A stretch of DNA of 64,000 bases from Paramarasmius palmivorus. Lineage: Eukaryota; Basidiomycota; Agaricomycetes; Agaricales; Marasmiaceae. The stretch is taken from positions 806,001 to 870,000 of the forward strand of contig JAYKXP010000006.1 in assembly GCA_037176845.1 (NCBI GenBank), in the 5' to 3' direction. A program made the position numbers and the translations under genes. Shown here piece by piece: positions 23,020 through 34,011 of this stretch. The notes beneath the pieces are model-generated. The model was not told the origin of the DNA, ran no database searches, and saw only the letters and a list, made by a program, of their open reading frames with translations. Each line of letters starts with the position of its first letter. The stretch's first letter is position 1.

Positions 23020-25974
23020 CTAGAAGATGAAAGTTGAAAGAAGAGATGGGAAAACACGAAATGGGATCGTGTTCTGTTGGGGGTAGTGGTACGCGACAGG
23101 GACTTTGTCAATTTGCAGAGGGGATAACCTGGCCGAAAAGGGAATGGGAGAGAAAACGGAAACAACCCTTTTCAACTCAAACGGTCCATGACCAAGCAAA
23201 CAACACCAAACCCATCACCAAAATCTTATCCTCACTCTGCTTCCGCAAGCACTGCCTCGGCCGATATGGCAGGTGACTCTTCTTTTCCCCATATGGTTAT
23301 CGTCCTCCTGCGTTTCTACGCAACAAATGCTTGACAAATGTCTTCCAGCCCGTACCACGGGTACTTACAGGGTGCATTCAGTTCCCCCCATTGTTTGCGC
23401 TGGAAATTTCCGTCTCATCCGCATCAACCCAGGTCCATCAATGATTGCATCCAATCCAAACTCTTGACTCGCATACAACTGCATACAGCTTCGCACATAC
23501 CTATTCAGGCACCGCCTATTACCAGCACTAGCCAAAGTAGTATACCAGCTTTTTAGTTTACTTGACACTGGATTCTCTCTCCCTAAATGAGCGCCATGGT
23601 CATTTCGGGATCACCATTCTTTCTGCCATCCTTCACCATCGTCCGAGGCTTTCACGGCACCGAATTGCTCTTTCTCTCCTTGGTCTCGCTCTTGGGATCT
23701 TCCTCGTGCTGATTTCCTGAACAGAACAAACTGACACAAGCAACAGCCAGTCCATTGTCATGTCAAATTCCCTTGTGAACTGGCGCAACTTCTCCCTTAA
23801 TGTCGATGGGTGGCGTCCCGCATCACGTACACCCTCCAGATCCTCAAGATAACCAGGCCGCAGCAGCACCTCACCAATCAAGTCATGCTATGCCCTCTGG
23901 TGGCGCACTTCCTCCTGGACATGCGATATCGCTCCAACCGGATCCTGCCTGATCCTGGTCGAGGGAGACTGCTATACTTAGGTCTCTCCGCGTACGTACA
24001 ACATCAACGCTAGCAATGGTAACGTTCTGGACCATATCAGGCATTCATGGGACCATAACAGGACGTGTGAGCTGACCTGCCTCGCCTCACCCGCAGCCAA
24101 GGTGGGAACCCGGGATAGGAATGGAAGCTATGCCTCGAGGCTCAACTGCTATTGCCGCATCCACGCCTACACACCCTCACCCTTTCCGCCCATTCGGCTT
24201 GGCTGATTGAGGTTTACCATCTTTGTTCATCCTGGGAACTCATCCATCCCACCTTGACACCGATCGTATTTCCATTCCCAGGCTTCCAGATGTCGCTTTT
24301 ATTCGGTCTCTTTTACCCGGGCGCTGGCGATTTGGGCTGCTGGAAGCCTGACACACTCTCTCAAGGCTCGGCCTGGGCGCATTAAATGTGAACCGTCATC
24401 GGTTACATACCATGTTTGTCTTGCGTATGATGAGCGCTATCTATCGGTACTTTGATTAACCCTTCAAACGAAACGAAGTCAAGTACCGAGTTATCATGAC
24501 AAGACAGGTAAGTAACCTGTATGACGTGCGCTGATGCCTCTTAGTCCCCGACCTTGACTTTCTCAGCTTGGGAACCTGTGGCACGCTGATCATTCTCCCA
24601 TTCTTAGAGTAAATCTCCTACTTACTACTCGGAATATCCCCTTCAGCCAAGCTCTTATCACGCGGTACCTGTGGATCGAACATATTCTAGTCTCCCGAGT
24701 AATTACGCTAAATTGTGGCGGGCTCGTCCAGTTCAGGATCGTGGACAGGGTCACCTTAATGAACTCGCTTCATCGCGAGTCCTTGCACATAAGCGTCGGG
24801 TCGATATCGGCGCAACAAATTAGAGATTCCCTCGCTTTCCTTCGCGACAAATGCAATGATTCTTTCCTTACGCGTTCATGCCATTGCATGAGAAAAGCCT
24901 CGGATTCTTCCCTTCCTTTCTTCCACTTATTTGTCATTTCGTCTTTGCAACGAATCATGATCGGGTAAGGACTCTGGCTAGGCTAGGCGGACGCTCACGG
25001 GTTGAAGCGGTGTTAGGTATCTGAGGTATTTAGTAGCCACACGTAACTCCGTAGGCCGATACCGACGTACGCCTCTTCCTGGTGGGATAGGAGCGCCAAG
25101 TCGCAAACACGCACCTTCATTAATGAGTCATTCGCTCGATAAACCATTGAGTCGTTGGGACTCGTGACGAGCTTCCCGACATGAAAGCGGCTGATATATG
25201 ACCTGCTCAAACCCGAGTCGGCCGTTAAACTTTTCTTGTAACTTGCGCCTCCAACTGCATCGGGCAAGAGGCCTCGTCGTCGAGATCATTGCGTGCCTGC
25301 TGATACATCCAGCGGGGTACGGCGCATGGGCGAAACCATCAGGAATGGGGGAAAAACTCCATTTATCATCGAGACCCAAAAATATTCGTCCATCTAGATT
25401 TGCGTTGTCGCAGCTATCGGTCTTGGCCCGTCGAAACGCCTACGGTAACTAGGCTGACTGAATAGTTGTGGCGGGACCGCGATAACATAGATAGAATGCG
25501 AGATTCACAAGTCGATAAAATAAGAAAGGTTTTCATAGGCAGTTGCGATACAAATGCAGAGTCACTAGTGAATGCAATACATGACATGTCAACACGAAAG
25601 CAAAGCTCGAATGATCTAAGACAGAAATACAAAGCGTGCATATTATCCTCCAGATTGTTATCCTTCGTGGGTGCCCTCAACGAGGGTGGCGCATCTGCGC
25701 TCTTTTCGAGAAAAAAGAAAAAAAAATCCTTCATTTGTTCATAATCTTCCTCGCCAATCAAGGCGACGAAAGCTCTCTTCTGTTGTTCAGCGATCACACT
25801 GAGTCCGTAGGAGCTATTCTCAAGCTTGCAGTCTTCTCCGTCGTTGTGGTTGGTGGTTCGCCAAGAAGCACAAATAAACCGACCGGGTTGGACCAACTGT
25901 TGGCGAAACCTCGTTGGAAAGAGGCGCATTAAATACTACGCCTCGCTGAGCTTCAACCGGAAACCAAGGCACCG
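23020..25974. other. Gene-poor 3-kb interval upstream of MCM1
   Basis: Nearly 3 kb with no coding region I can support on either strand, in a window where most spacers are below 1 kb. Frames are short and family-less. The minus-strand 516-nt frame at 25414-25929 starts past the Red1-like stop and includes a poly-Phe artefact from a homopolymer. The stretch at 23030-23260 should include the MCM1 promoter or leader. An unseen non-coding RNA or long regulatory region is possible. Confidence 0.45.
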
Positions 25975-28900
25975 CTACGTGGTCGTTGCGGTAGACTGGA
26001 CCAAAGTAATCGCCTGCGAGACCCGGTCCTCGAGGGCCACAGTCGGATTCTTGCTTCGCACGTCTTCAAGGGCAGTAATTATTTTCTGCTTTAACGAGTC
26101 GTTGTCACCGCATCCCCAGCTGTCGGCTAGATACTGTGCAGTGTCTTGATCTGGAGAAAGGTCACCACGCATTGAAAAAAGAAAATGATGATCATGACGA
26201 GGGACTCACCACTTGGCTCGACCACAGATGGCTGGTAACGTTGTGAAAACAGATTCTGGGTGGATCCTGATCCGGACCCCATCCGGCTTAGGTGATTATC
26301 TTCACATCCCGGGTCCCTACATACACCCCCACCAGGTATCTCATACTGACAGATCGGCCTGGTAGGATCGAGGACCTGCATCAGGGCAGCTATACGAAGC
26401 GGCTTGAGGTCAGGTAGAACAAAACTTGAAGGCAAAGAAGAGGAAGGATGTGAACTTGAAAAAGAAGGTATTGAGGTATCTGGGTTTGAAGAAGAAATGT
26501 TGCTATTACTAGGGTCTAAAGAAGGTAATGAAGGTGAAGAAGAAGAAGAGGAGTCAGGGTTTTCAGGTGTGGGTATCGTGGCTGATTTATCTGTTGGCAG
26601 GGAACGCAAGAGCGGATACCCGGCGAACAGAGAATTATATCTTGGATATTCATCAAGCTCAGGCTTTTTTTGTGACTGGACCTGATTTTCGGCGAGCCTT
26701 GGGAGGTGTTGAGATATCATTGGGGTCGCCTAATATAAACCGTGTCAGATCAGGACGCTTGAATGACGAACCGCGCTAATAGAATAAACGAACTCATGAG
26801 ACGCACCTGTGCCGACGAAGACGTGTTAGGGTCAACGTCGACTGAGTCTTTGGCTTGTGATTCTTGAGCTTGTGATGTGGACACCTAAAGAAGCACAACA
26901 ATGCGGGAACGATGATGCAACGAAGAGGAAAGCACAAGGTCAGGAATAAATTGTTCAGGTGATCAAGACAAAAAAAGGCCTTGCCAATTGATCGCCCTGC
27001 GCTTCGTGGTTCGGGACTAGGAACGCCGCAGGAGAACCGAGACAGAAATGGCAAGCCAAAATGAAAAAGAGAAGCGATGAAAGAAGCGAATAAAAGTGAA
27101 GATAAGGGCCATGACTCAGTGATGGGAACACAGATGCTAACAAACAGCTTGCCTTCAGCATGTGTGGGTGTTAGAGTCGTGCTCTGAGGGACGTTGGTCG
27201 TATCTTGAGGATGTTCTGTGGGAGATATGAAGTGCGATAAGCGAAGAGCACACGAAGCCAGGGAACTATTGTCAACCAATGGGAGGAGGCGTTGACGCCG
27301 TCGATGATGCTTCGGAGTCTCTGTCGGGATCTATAAATGTTATTCGTTAAACGCGACCGAAAAGTCACGAAAAAAGACCGACCTCCATCCATGGATTCCT
27401 TCGGAAGCTCAGTTGTTCCGTTCGACGTGTCTAAGCACATTATATTAGCTGTCCGAATGACTGTACCACAAATTACGCACCAATGACCATAGTGTCCGCA
27501 TCATTGGTCTTCGCAGAGTGGAGTGGTACGTCCCCTTCTTCCTGCTTGACGGACACTGTGGTTGCAGAAGCTAGTGTATGAGCATCATCATTGCCGTCAT
27601 CGACGCTCGTCTGCGTATTGATCTTCTGTATAAATCATCATCAAAAAACCGACTGGAGATCGCACAGAGCAAGGTACTCACCTTAAATTTAATACCTTTA
27701 GCGATCCTTTCCCGTTCCGCAATCATCTGCCGCATTCTGGCGATCTCTTTTTCCTTTTCAGCCAAGGCCCCGGGTGACATCGTTCGAGGTGTAGACGAAG
27801 CTGTCGAAACTGGTGGCGTATTGAATCCGGTACCTTCTGCTTTGGTAGTAGGAACCATCAACCCTGGGGTATTGTATCCACTGGTCCGAGAATTGAAATG
27901 GCTTTGATCGTCTTGCACGCCATCCTCATCGTCGCTGAGATCGATAACGCATCTCCGTGTCGTGCTAATGCTCGCGAAGCTGCCTTCTTGTTTTCGCTTC
28001 AGGTGAGGATGCGGGTGTCCGTTTCGATGTCGAGGACCCGACTCAAAATCGACAAAGTCGGCAGCCACGGGGCGTTTACCGGTACGTCGTTGAGTTCCAC
28101 CACTGCTGGCACTGCTCGAAGAGCGGCGACTGGGCGGGTCAAAGTCCATGTGCTGAGCTTCGGCAGAGCTCGGAGTTTCAATAGGGGAGTAGTTGTTTTG
28201 CAATGGATCCTCTGTCTGGTGAACAGAAGTATCGACATCCATACGGTCATCATTTCCGGGCTGAGTGCGAGGTGTTTCATCAACGGGATCGATGGTCTTC
28301 AGAAAGTCGTCCACAGTCTCTGTCGGAATTGCCGTAGAGGCCATTTCCACATCCCTATTATGAGAGGTGGAAGGTGTCATAAGGGATGATTCGGACCGGG
28401 CACCTTTACCCTTCCGTGAAGCATGAACCGCCTTCCGAGCAAGCAGCTCCTGGCGGCGCAGCTTCTCCATGTCATTGAGATTGGAAACGTCCGGGGAAGG
28501 TAACATGCTCGGAGACATGGGAGACATATGCGACGTCGCAAGGTGCCCATTGGTCAGGGAAATTGACTTGCGTGGCAAGTTGGGCAAACCTCCGGGGGGT
28601 ACGTTGACGCCTCGGACGAGCATGGCGACTGTGGTAGGGTTGTACGGAACGAAATCGTTGGGGTTAATTCCATCCGGTAATCGCAAGTTCAGCTCGGTGA
28701 AAACGTAGAAAACAATCTCTCGACTGAGCCCACAATCGAGGAGATACGAAGGCGGGACGCCCCAGCCGAGAAGGTCGAGAATGATATCTTTGGCAGCATC
28801 GTATTGTTTCTGATTCACTAGAGGAACATACATGAGAAGGTGAATGTAGTGAAAAGGATTTTTTACAACGCACTTAATAAGCCTGGACGAACATGGTTTT

Positions 28901-29558
28901 CGTCGACGATATGAGGATTATGTGGCGGTTGATCAACATCCATATCATCCACCACAGTTGAAGAGATGGAACTGTCTCTTCTATGGGCATTGGAAGAAGA
29001 CACGGGAGGTTCAGGGCCTGATATCCTTTCAAGGAGATTGGACGGCGGTGGTGAAGGTTCTTGCTTGAGGGAAGCTGTTGTCGGTGATGTTGTATTTCCA
29101 GATCTCGCGTCGACAGAGGGACTAGCCTGGGGAAGTTTTGGCGGTGATGGCGGTGGTGCTTCGACTGATGCTTTCTGTTGCCCTGAAGCTGCTAATGCAA
29201 GTTGGGCTTCCTCGGAGTCGCTGATCTCGCCTTCCTCGCGGGGTTGACCGTCGTCTTCTGGACCATGTTGTGCGGAATTTGCTGGTGGTTTGACGGCTGA
29301 AGATGACGCGTCCTGGTCATCTTGACCGTAGTCAAGTTGAACCGAATTGTCGGCCAAAACTGAACGAGGCGGAAGAGTCGGAGTCTGAGACTGAGTACTT
29401 GCAGGTTTTCGTCTCTTTGACTTTAAAGTTGAAAGAGCTACAGCGCGCAGAGACAAAGTTGGATCAGAAGCAGACTGAGATGATGGACCAGGCGTAGACG
29501 AGTCGCCCATGGATGAATCCGCTACGACATTGGAAGGAACCGATAAACTTTCAGACAT
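25975..29558 (-). CDS. red1: Red1-like protein with C-terminal C3H1 zinc-finger domain
   Basis: Likely scaffold of a MTREC/NURS-type nuclear RNA surveillance complex that directs transcripts to the exosome (fission yeast Red1; human ZFC3H1). The ATG at 29558 starts MSESLSVPSN; a run-on frame upstream has no ATG. Most of the protein is disordered: a REEGEISDSEEAQ motif, many Ser/Pro stretches, and acidic DDMDVDQPPH. A folded segment LVNQKQYDAAKDIILDLLGW, GVPPSYLLDCGLSREIVFYV lies near residue 240-290, and the coiled coil EKEKEIARMRQMIAERERIA follows. Near the C-terminus is the zinc-finger CQYEIPGGGVCRDPGCEDNH (C-x9-C-x4-C-x4-H), the signature of the putative zinc-finger of Red1-like proteins. 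The last exon (DQDTAQYLADSWG...) ends at 25975. Exon joins in the middle are less certain. Confidence 0.72.
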
Positions 29559-30046
29559 GTCCGGCTCTTCAAGGAAAGAAACGAGCAGGGACCAAACGGG
29601 CCGTGAGGACGAAGGAAAGAGGTGGTGGTGAGAGTGTGAGCCGGGATTGTCATTCTCAGGCTCTGCGGCATCACCACGTGTAACTTTTTTCCTCCTTACC
29701 AAGTCCAAAGGTGAAAGGTGATAGATGCAGAAGTCCTCAGAATGGAGTGCTACTCAAAAGAGTACAGACAAGCTTATAAAACCAGGTTTTGCAATTTTTC
29801 AGATGACGCTTAAACCAATTACTTTCGGATCCTACTTGTTGAGCTCGAGGTTCCTCCTGTCAGCTTGAATTTGGAATCGATTCTCCAATGACAGAAGCGG
29901 ATGTTTCGTGCAGTGTAATCATCTATCGGTAAGCCATGTAATTGCCAGGAGGCAGGGAGATGACCTATAGCCAAGTGAAATCCTGCATGTGCTACATGAC
30001 GAAGAAAACTCCATCTCTTGATGCTGCGCATTACATAGGTGATGGT
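29559..30046. other. Intergenic between Red1-like gene and the retrotransposon
   Basis: About 490 bp holding the Red1-like promoter and the left flank of the element. Nothing else is recognisable. Confidence 0.5.
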
Positions 30047-30263
30047 CTATGAATCAGCATTGTGCTCCGACCATTTAGATTACATTATGTGATGAGTGGG
30101 GATGGTTGTATATAGGTACAGTAGATAAAGATTAATGGTTTATAGTACGGGAGACAAATCCTTCGCCGCTTCCCGCGGCACATGGCCGCTCTTTCTTTCT
30201 TGAGCTATGCGAAGGATTTGACGGACAGGAAAACTACTGGGGATCGAGGTGAGTGAGGATTCC
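30047..30263 (-). repeat. Split direct repeat B2 (terminal copy)
   Basis: 217 bp, by eye identical to B1 at 30469-30685. It forms the 3' end of the element. It carries 12-bp perfect inverted arms CAAATCCTTCGC (30155-30166) and GCGAAGGATTTG (30209-30220). Confidence 0.95.
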
Positions 30264-30310
30264 CAGTGGTGAGCCTGTGGCGGAGCCAAGAATAGGAGTG
30301 GGTGGGTGGG
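30264..30310. other. 47-bp spacer between A2 and B2, with GTGGG runs
   Basis: Unique spacer separating the inner ends of A2 and B2; it is not repeated elsewhere in the window. It ends with GTGGGTGGGTGGG. In the textbook layout A2 and B2 touch, so the spacer may be a private insertion or a signal. Confidence 0.7.
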
Positions 30311-30468
30311 TTAATGAAGAATGAGTATGTTACGAATCAACTAGGCCGTGCTGAAAGGCCTGGAGAGTCGAGGATAGTCGGCGTAGAACAGAAAAGGAGC
30401 ACACAGGGGTTCTACGCCAACTGCAGTCATAGATCTAATTCTAGGGTTTATTTCCCCTAGAAAACCAT
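30311..30468 (-). repeat. Split direct repeat A2 (internal copy)
   Basis: 158 bp, by eye identical to A1 at 35558-35715. It contains the perfect 9-bp inverted arms GGCGTAGAA (30380-30388) and TTCTACGCC (30410-30418), then CTAGGG...CCCTAG near its outer end. Its outer end directly abuts B1, so 30468/30469 has the same junction (accat/ctatg) that a circular intermediate would have. Confidence 0.95.
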
Positions 30469-30685
30469 CTATGAATCAGCATTGTGCTCCGACCATTTAG
30501 ATTACATTATGTGATGAGTGGGGATGGTTGTATATAGGTACAGTAGATAAAGATTAATGGTTTATAGTACGGGAGACAAATCCTTCGCCGCTTCCCGCGG
30601 CACATGGCCGCTCTTTCTTTCTTGAGCTATGCGAAGGATTTGACGGACAGGAAAACTACTGGGGATCGAGGTGAGTGAGGATTCC
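30469..30685 (-). repeat. Split direct repeat B1 (internal copy)
   Basis: 217 bp, matching B2. It lies just after the recombinase gene (72 bp past its stop codon) and carries the same 12-bp inverted arms at 30577-30588 and 30631-30642. Confidence 0.95.
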
Positions 30686-30756
30686 ATCTCTTAGGAGTCT
30701 TGCGACGCAGACGTGCGAAGCCGAGATCCCGAATGGTAGGAGGAAGACTCACAGAA

Positions 30757-31992
30757 TTAGGTTCGGCGCCCAATTGGCATGGCAACTCGCATGAATTCCC
30801 TGTGCAGCGCTGGTCGTGGTTGTAGGTAAGGCGCCAAAATCTGTGCGTGCTCACGCAGGTATGTTGAGAATGAGTTACTTGTCCAACGGCCCTTTTCTTT
30901 CACAACATCCATTGGGATGCCCCGCAGCAGCAGCTCCAGGGTGGAGCCGATTCGGAGACCATGCGGAGGAATGAATTTGAGGCCAGCTGCCTTAAAAACT
31001 CTCTTGAGTTGACGTACAAGGCACTCGTACGTTAAAGGTTTATGTTTGGAGCCGTCGCGGTAAGCAAAGAGTGGCCCGTCATGTGGCGGGTCGTTAACTC
31101 GTAGGTGGTTCTTGAGGGAGACGTCGGGATCTGAGGACAGACCCGGTTGTGGAGACCAGCAGACATTCTCTCCATGGGGAGAACATTTGGTCTTGGGTAG
31201 CCAGAGGTTCGTTACTGGGAGGTTGTTGGGGTCATGGGTGAATGTTACGTTTGACCTTTTGACATGAATTTTCGGGTCGAAGCTGCTTAGTGTTTCCACG
31301 GTGAACTCTCCAGGCCTGCTCGTGGCCCAGAAAGTAGTGGTGACACATGAATGGCAGGCGGCGTCTAGCGGAACGTTGAGATCAAAGTGGGGAAGAATCT
31401 TGTCAAATACAGCAGGGGTGTAAGGGTCTCGAAGGTCCTTTATGCTGGTGGGAGGTGACATTGCGTCGGCAGCTTTTAGCAGTGCGTCGATTGTGGGTTG
31501 GTGCATGTTCCAAGCACATCCGTGCAGGAGATGCCAGGCACGTATGCCTGAAACGTAATTCGATATCGTTTTTCCAGAGATGACCCCTGCAAAGGCAGCG
31601 ATAAACGTTTCGATGAGTTCCGATGTTGCGGGAGCTCTGCTTTCCTCAGGTATGAACCTCGAGTCACAGAAGACATGGAAGTTGAGTAGGCCTGAGCCAT
31701 AGAGCTCAGTTGTGCCCTTTGACCAGGCTGCCGACATGACGTCGAAGACTCTTCGGAGATCAGTGGAGTTGTTGGTATCGCTTCGAGATGATATTGGGCG
31801 CCAATGCAACAGGCGTTCACGTGCTAGACATTCAGGTCGAAGTGGGTGTATGGATGAGAGAGTAGGTTGGGGGTTCAGTTCGAGACATGGTGATGGAGAG
31901 TTCTCCGAGGTGGATATAGGTGGCCTCATGTACGGGTGAAAACGCCGATTTCTTGTCGATATGCTCCCGTTACCACCACGACGTTTTACCAT
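30757..31992 (-). CDS. Tyrosine recombinase of the Ngaro-type element
   Basis: Integrates the circular DNA intermediate by site-specific strand exchange. 411 residues from the ATG at 31992, which overlaps the end of the RT gene by 23 bp in another frame. The R-H-x-x-R-Y set is intact: Arg226 in ATSRPGEFTVE, His344 and Arg347 in PPHGLRIGSTLE, Trp370 in EKGRW at the usual His/Trp place, and the nucleophile Tyr378 in SNSFSTYLREHA. The N-terminal half has the SAM-like core-binding helices (TSELIETFIAAFAG, ISNYVSGIRAWH). The frame is open further upstream to 32130, but that part overlaps the RT gene. Fungal Crypton transposases have a similar domain but no RT partner. Confidence 0.93.
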   Translation of the reverse strand: MVKRRGGNGSISTRNRRFHPYMRPPISTSENSPSPCLELNPQPTLSSIHPLRPECLARERLLHWRPISSRSDTNNSTDLRRVFDVMSAAWSKGTTELYGSGLLNFHVFCDSRFIPEESRAPATSELIETFIAAFAGVISGKTISNYVSGIRAWHLLHGCAWNMHQPTIDALLKAADAMSPPTSIKDLRDPYTPAVFDKILPHFDLNVPLDAACHSCVTTTFWATSRPGEFTVETLSSFDPKIHVKRSNVTFTHDPNNLPVTNLWLPKTKCSPHGENVCWSPQPGLSSDPDVSLKNHLRVNDPPHDGPLFAYRDGSKHKPLTYECLVRQLKRVFKAAGLKFIPPHGLRIGSTLELLLRGIPMDVVKEKGRWTSNSFSTYLREHAQILAPYLQPRPALHREFMRVAMPIGRRT

Positions 31993-34011
31993 CGTAGAGG
32001 TCAAAGGCGTCTTGATCAAAGATGAGGTTTGCGTTTTCTCGCTCTGCACGTTGCTGTTGGGAGAGCTGGTGTTTGGGAATAGTGTCGTTGAAGGAGAAGG
32101 ATGGTGCACTGTTGTTGTTGAAGTCAACAATGAACGGTTTGAGTTCTGATGGAATTGGGATGTGAGGAAGAAGGAGGTTGTCTGGTGGGTAGATGCCTCT
32201 GGATGGCTTGTCTGCTGGATTCTCAGTGGTGTTGACGTATCTGTGAAGGAGCATTAGTACGGTTACAGTGCCGGGGTTTGGATGAAGAGTCACCTGGTAT
32301 GGAAGGTGAATTGGTTGTTGAGGTTCGCAAGGTGCCTGTGGATGCGCTTGAATACTTTGTTGACATGGTTGCTTCGGCTCCTGAAGTTCCACCAGCCTTC
32401 GACAACTCCAATGTTGTCTCCATAGACTTTGATATGATCGACGTCTTGGTTGAGAACAGTGATGGTATAAACCAGGAATTCGAAACCGATTGCCTCGGCC
32501 CATCCGATGTCTCGACCTGCGCAGTTCCAGCCCGGGAGAAGAGTCCATGCCCGCCAGAATTTCCCAATGGTGATGGCGACACCGACCCCGGAACTTGCGT
32601 CCCAGAAGGCGTTGATGTCAAACACCTCCACCGGTCTAGGAATGGATCTGGAGATCTCTGGTCCTGAGAGTACGCCGATCCACCAATCGATGTCCTCGTC
32701 AGTTCCACGGGGCGGTCGTCGGGGGATGTGTGGAGTGTCATGAAAAATACCCAGCATGGATTCAAGGGTGGTGATGTAGGCACGTCCTTCAGGTCTGAGG
32801 TTGGATGTGTGGAGGAGTTTGCCGTATAGTTTCCGAACTTCCTCAAGTTCATGAGTAGGGCGAGTCTTCCATGCTTTGGTGCATTCCAGATACTTCGCTT
32901 GTTTCTTCGGGGGTAGGGACACGACCTGCGTTTGTACATTCCAGCAGTAGCCAGTGTAGGGGGCGGAGGCAGCAAAGTGATGATCTTTGTCTCGTTCGCA
33001 TGGGATTCCGAGTTCATCCCATAAGCGGTCGATGTCATCGAAGTTGTAGGTGAATCGTAGGTCATCCTCAGAGCGGGGAGATGATTTGGATAGATCTTTG
33101 ATGGGGAACTGCATGTCTTCGTCAAATTCTTCTGTGCGGCCGTCGGGCAGAATGTTTCCACCGTACCAGTACCGGCCGCCTGTGTGGTGACGGCCTCCTC
33201 GAGCAAGGATGCGTTTGCGGCATAGGGCGCGTTGGGCATTGAACTCCTTGAGATAGAGGATGAGAATTCGTATGAAGAGGTGATCATCGACCCATTTGGA
33301 AAGCGGGCCAATGCCTTGACTGCGAGCGATGTCAGCGCCAGCATCACCCACCATGCCAAAGGTACCTGCTCCAGATCGTACTCCGAAGCAGGTTGAGAAG
33401 TCAAGGTCGAAACTTGTTTCGGATGTGCGAATGACGGCCCCAGCCCATTGGGACGGGTGTAGTGGGCACCTGCGATATGCTTCGGATATGTCGCGGCACG
33501 CCGCTTCAGAACCTGGCGGTAGGCGACAGCAGAGATGTGATACGGCTTCGAATGTTCCCCAGGTGCAAGGGAAATTGTTTGAATTGATAGCGGAGTTGAT
33601 GGAGGAGATTCCGGAAATAGGTTGATAGGGGTATGAGTAGTTCTGGACCAGCCTGAGTTTAGAGGGGTTGTGAGGTTTTGGGACGAGAGAAATGGGAGAA
33701 GATTGAAAAGGTCCAACGAGGAATTCCACCTCATCACGTGATAATGGACCGAGCCAACGATGGGAAGCTCGTTCGTGAGCAATGATGCGAGCCAGCTCCT
33801 GATGGTGTTGGCTGATGGTGTTGCTGTTAGGGGGTGTGAAGGTGGTGCTGATAGTGGGGATGTGCAGATTAAAACCAAAGTGTATGGAGTGGGTAAGATG
33901 AGGGTAACGGTTGGTGAGATTTGCTTGGCGTAAGAGGCGTTCCCATGATTCTGGTATGAGGGTGGTGACTGCTTTAAGCTTTCTCTGCTCGAGAGCACTC
34001 TTGAGCGCCAT
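31970..34011 (-). CDS. Reverse transcriptase - RNase H polyprotein of the Ngaro-type element
   Basis: Copies the element RNA into DNA. Two exons (34011-32294 and 32240-31970) joined over a 53-nt intron give 662 residues. RT motifs: fingers LVPKPHNPSKLRLVQNYS, motif A RDISEAYRRCPL (Asp174), motif B FGVRSGAGTFG, motif C KWVDDHLF (Asp242, Asp243). RNase H: DINAFWDASSG (Asp near 465-471), EAIGFEFL (Glu506), VYGDNIGVV (Asp532) and, after splicing, NPADKPSRG. The intron splits the RNase H domain just before that last motif; reading through gives an early stop. The ATG at 34011 overlaps gag by 38 bp in the +1 frame, and this frame stays open upstream to 34407, so frameshifting from gag is an alternative to internal initiation. 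Confidence 0.9.

Noticed and set aside
25414..25929. 171-codon minus-strand frame downstream of the Red1-like gene
   Set aside because: No domain, a poly-Phe run caused by a homopolymer, and it starts just past the Red1-like stop; best read as 3' flank.
30757..32130. Crypton DNA transposon
   Set aside because: The recombinase is accompanied by RT/RNase H and split direct repeats, so it is a retrotransposon.
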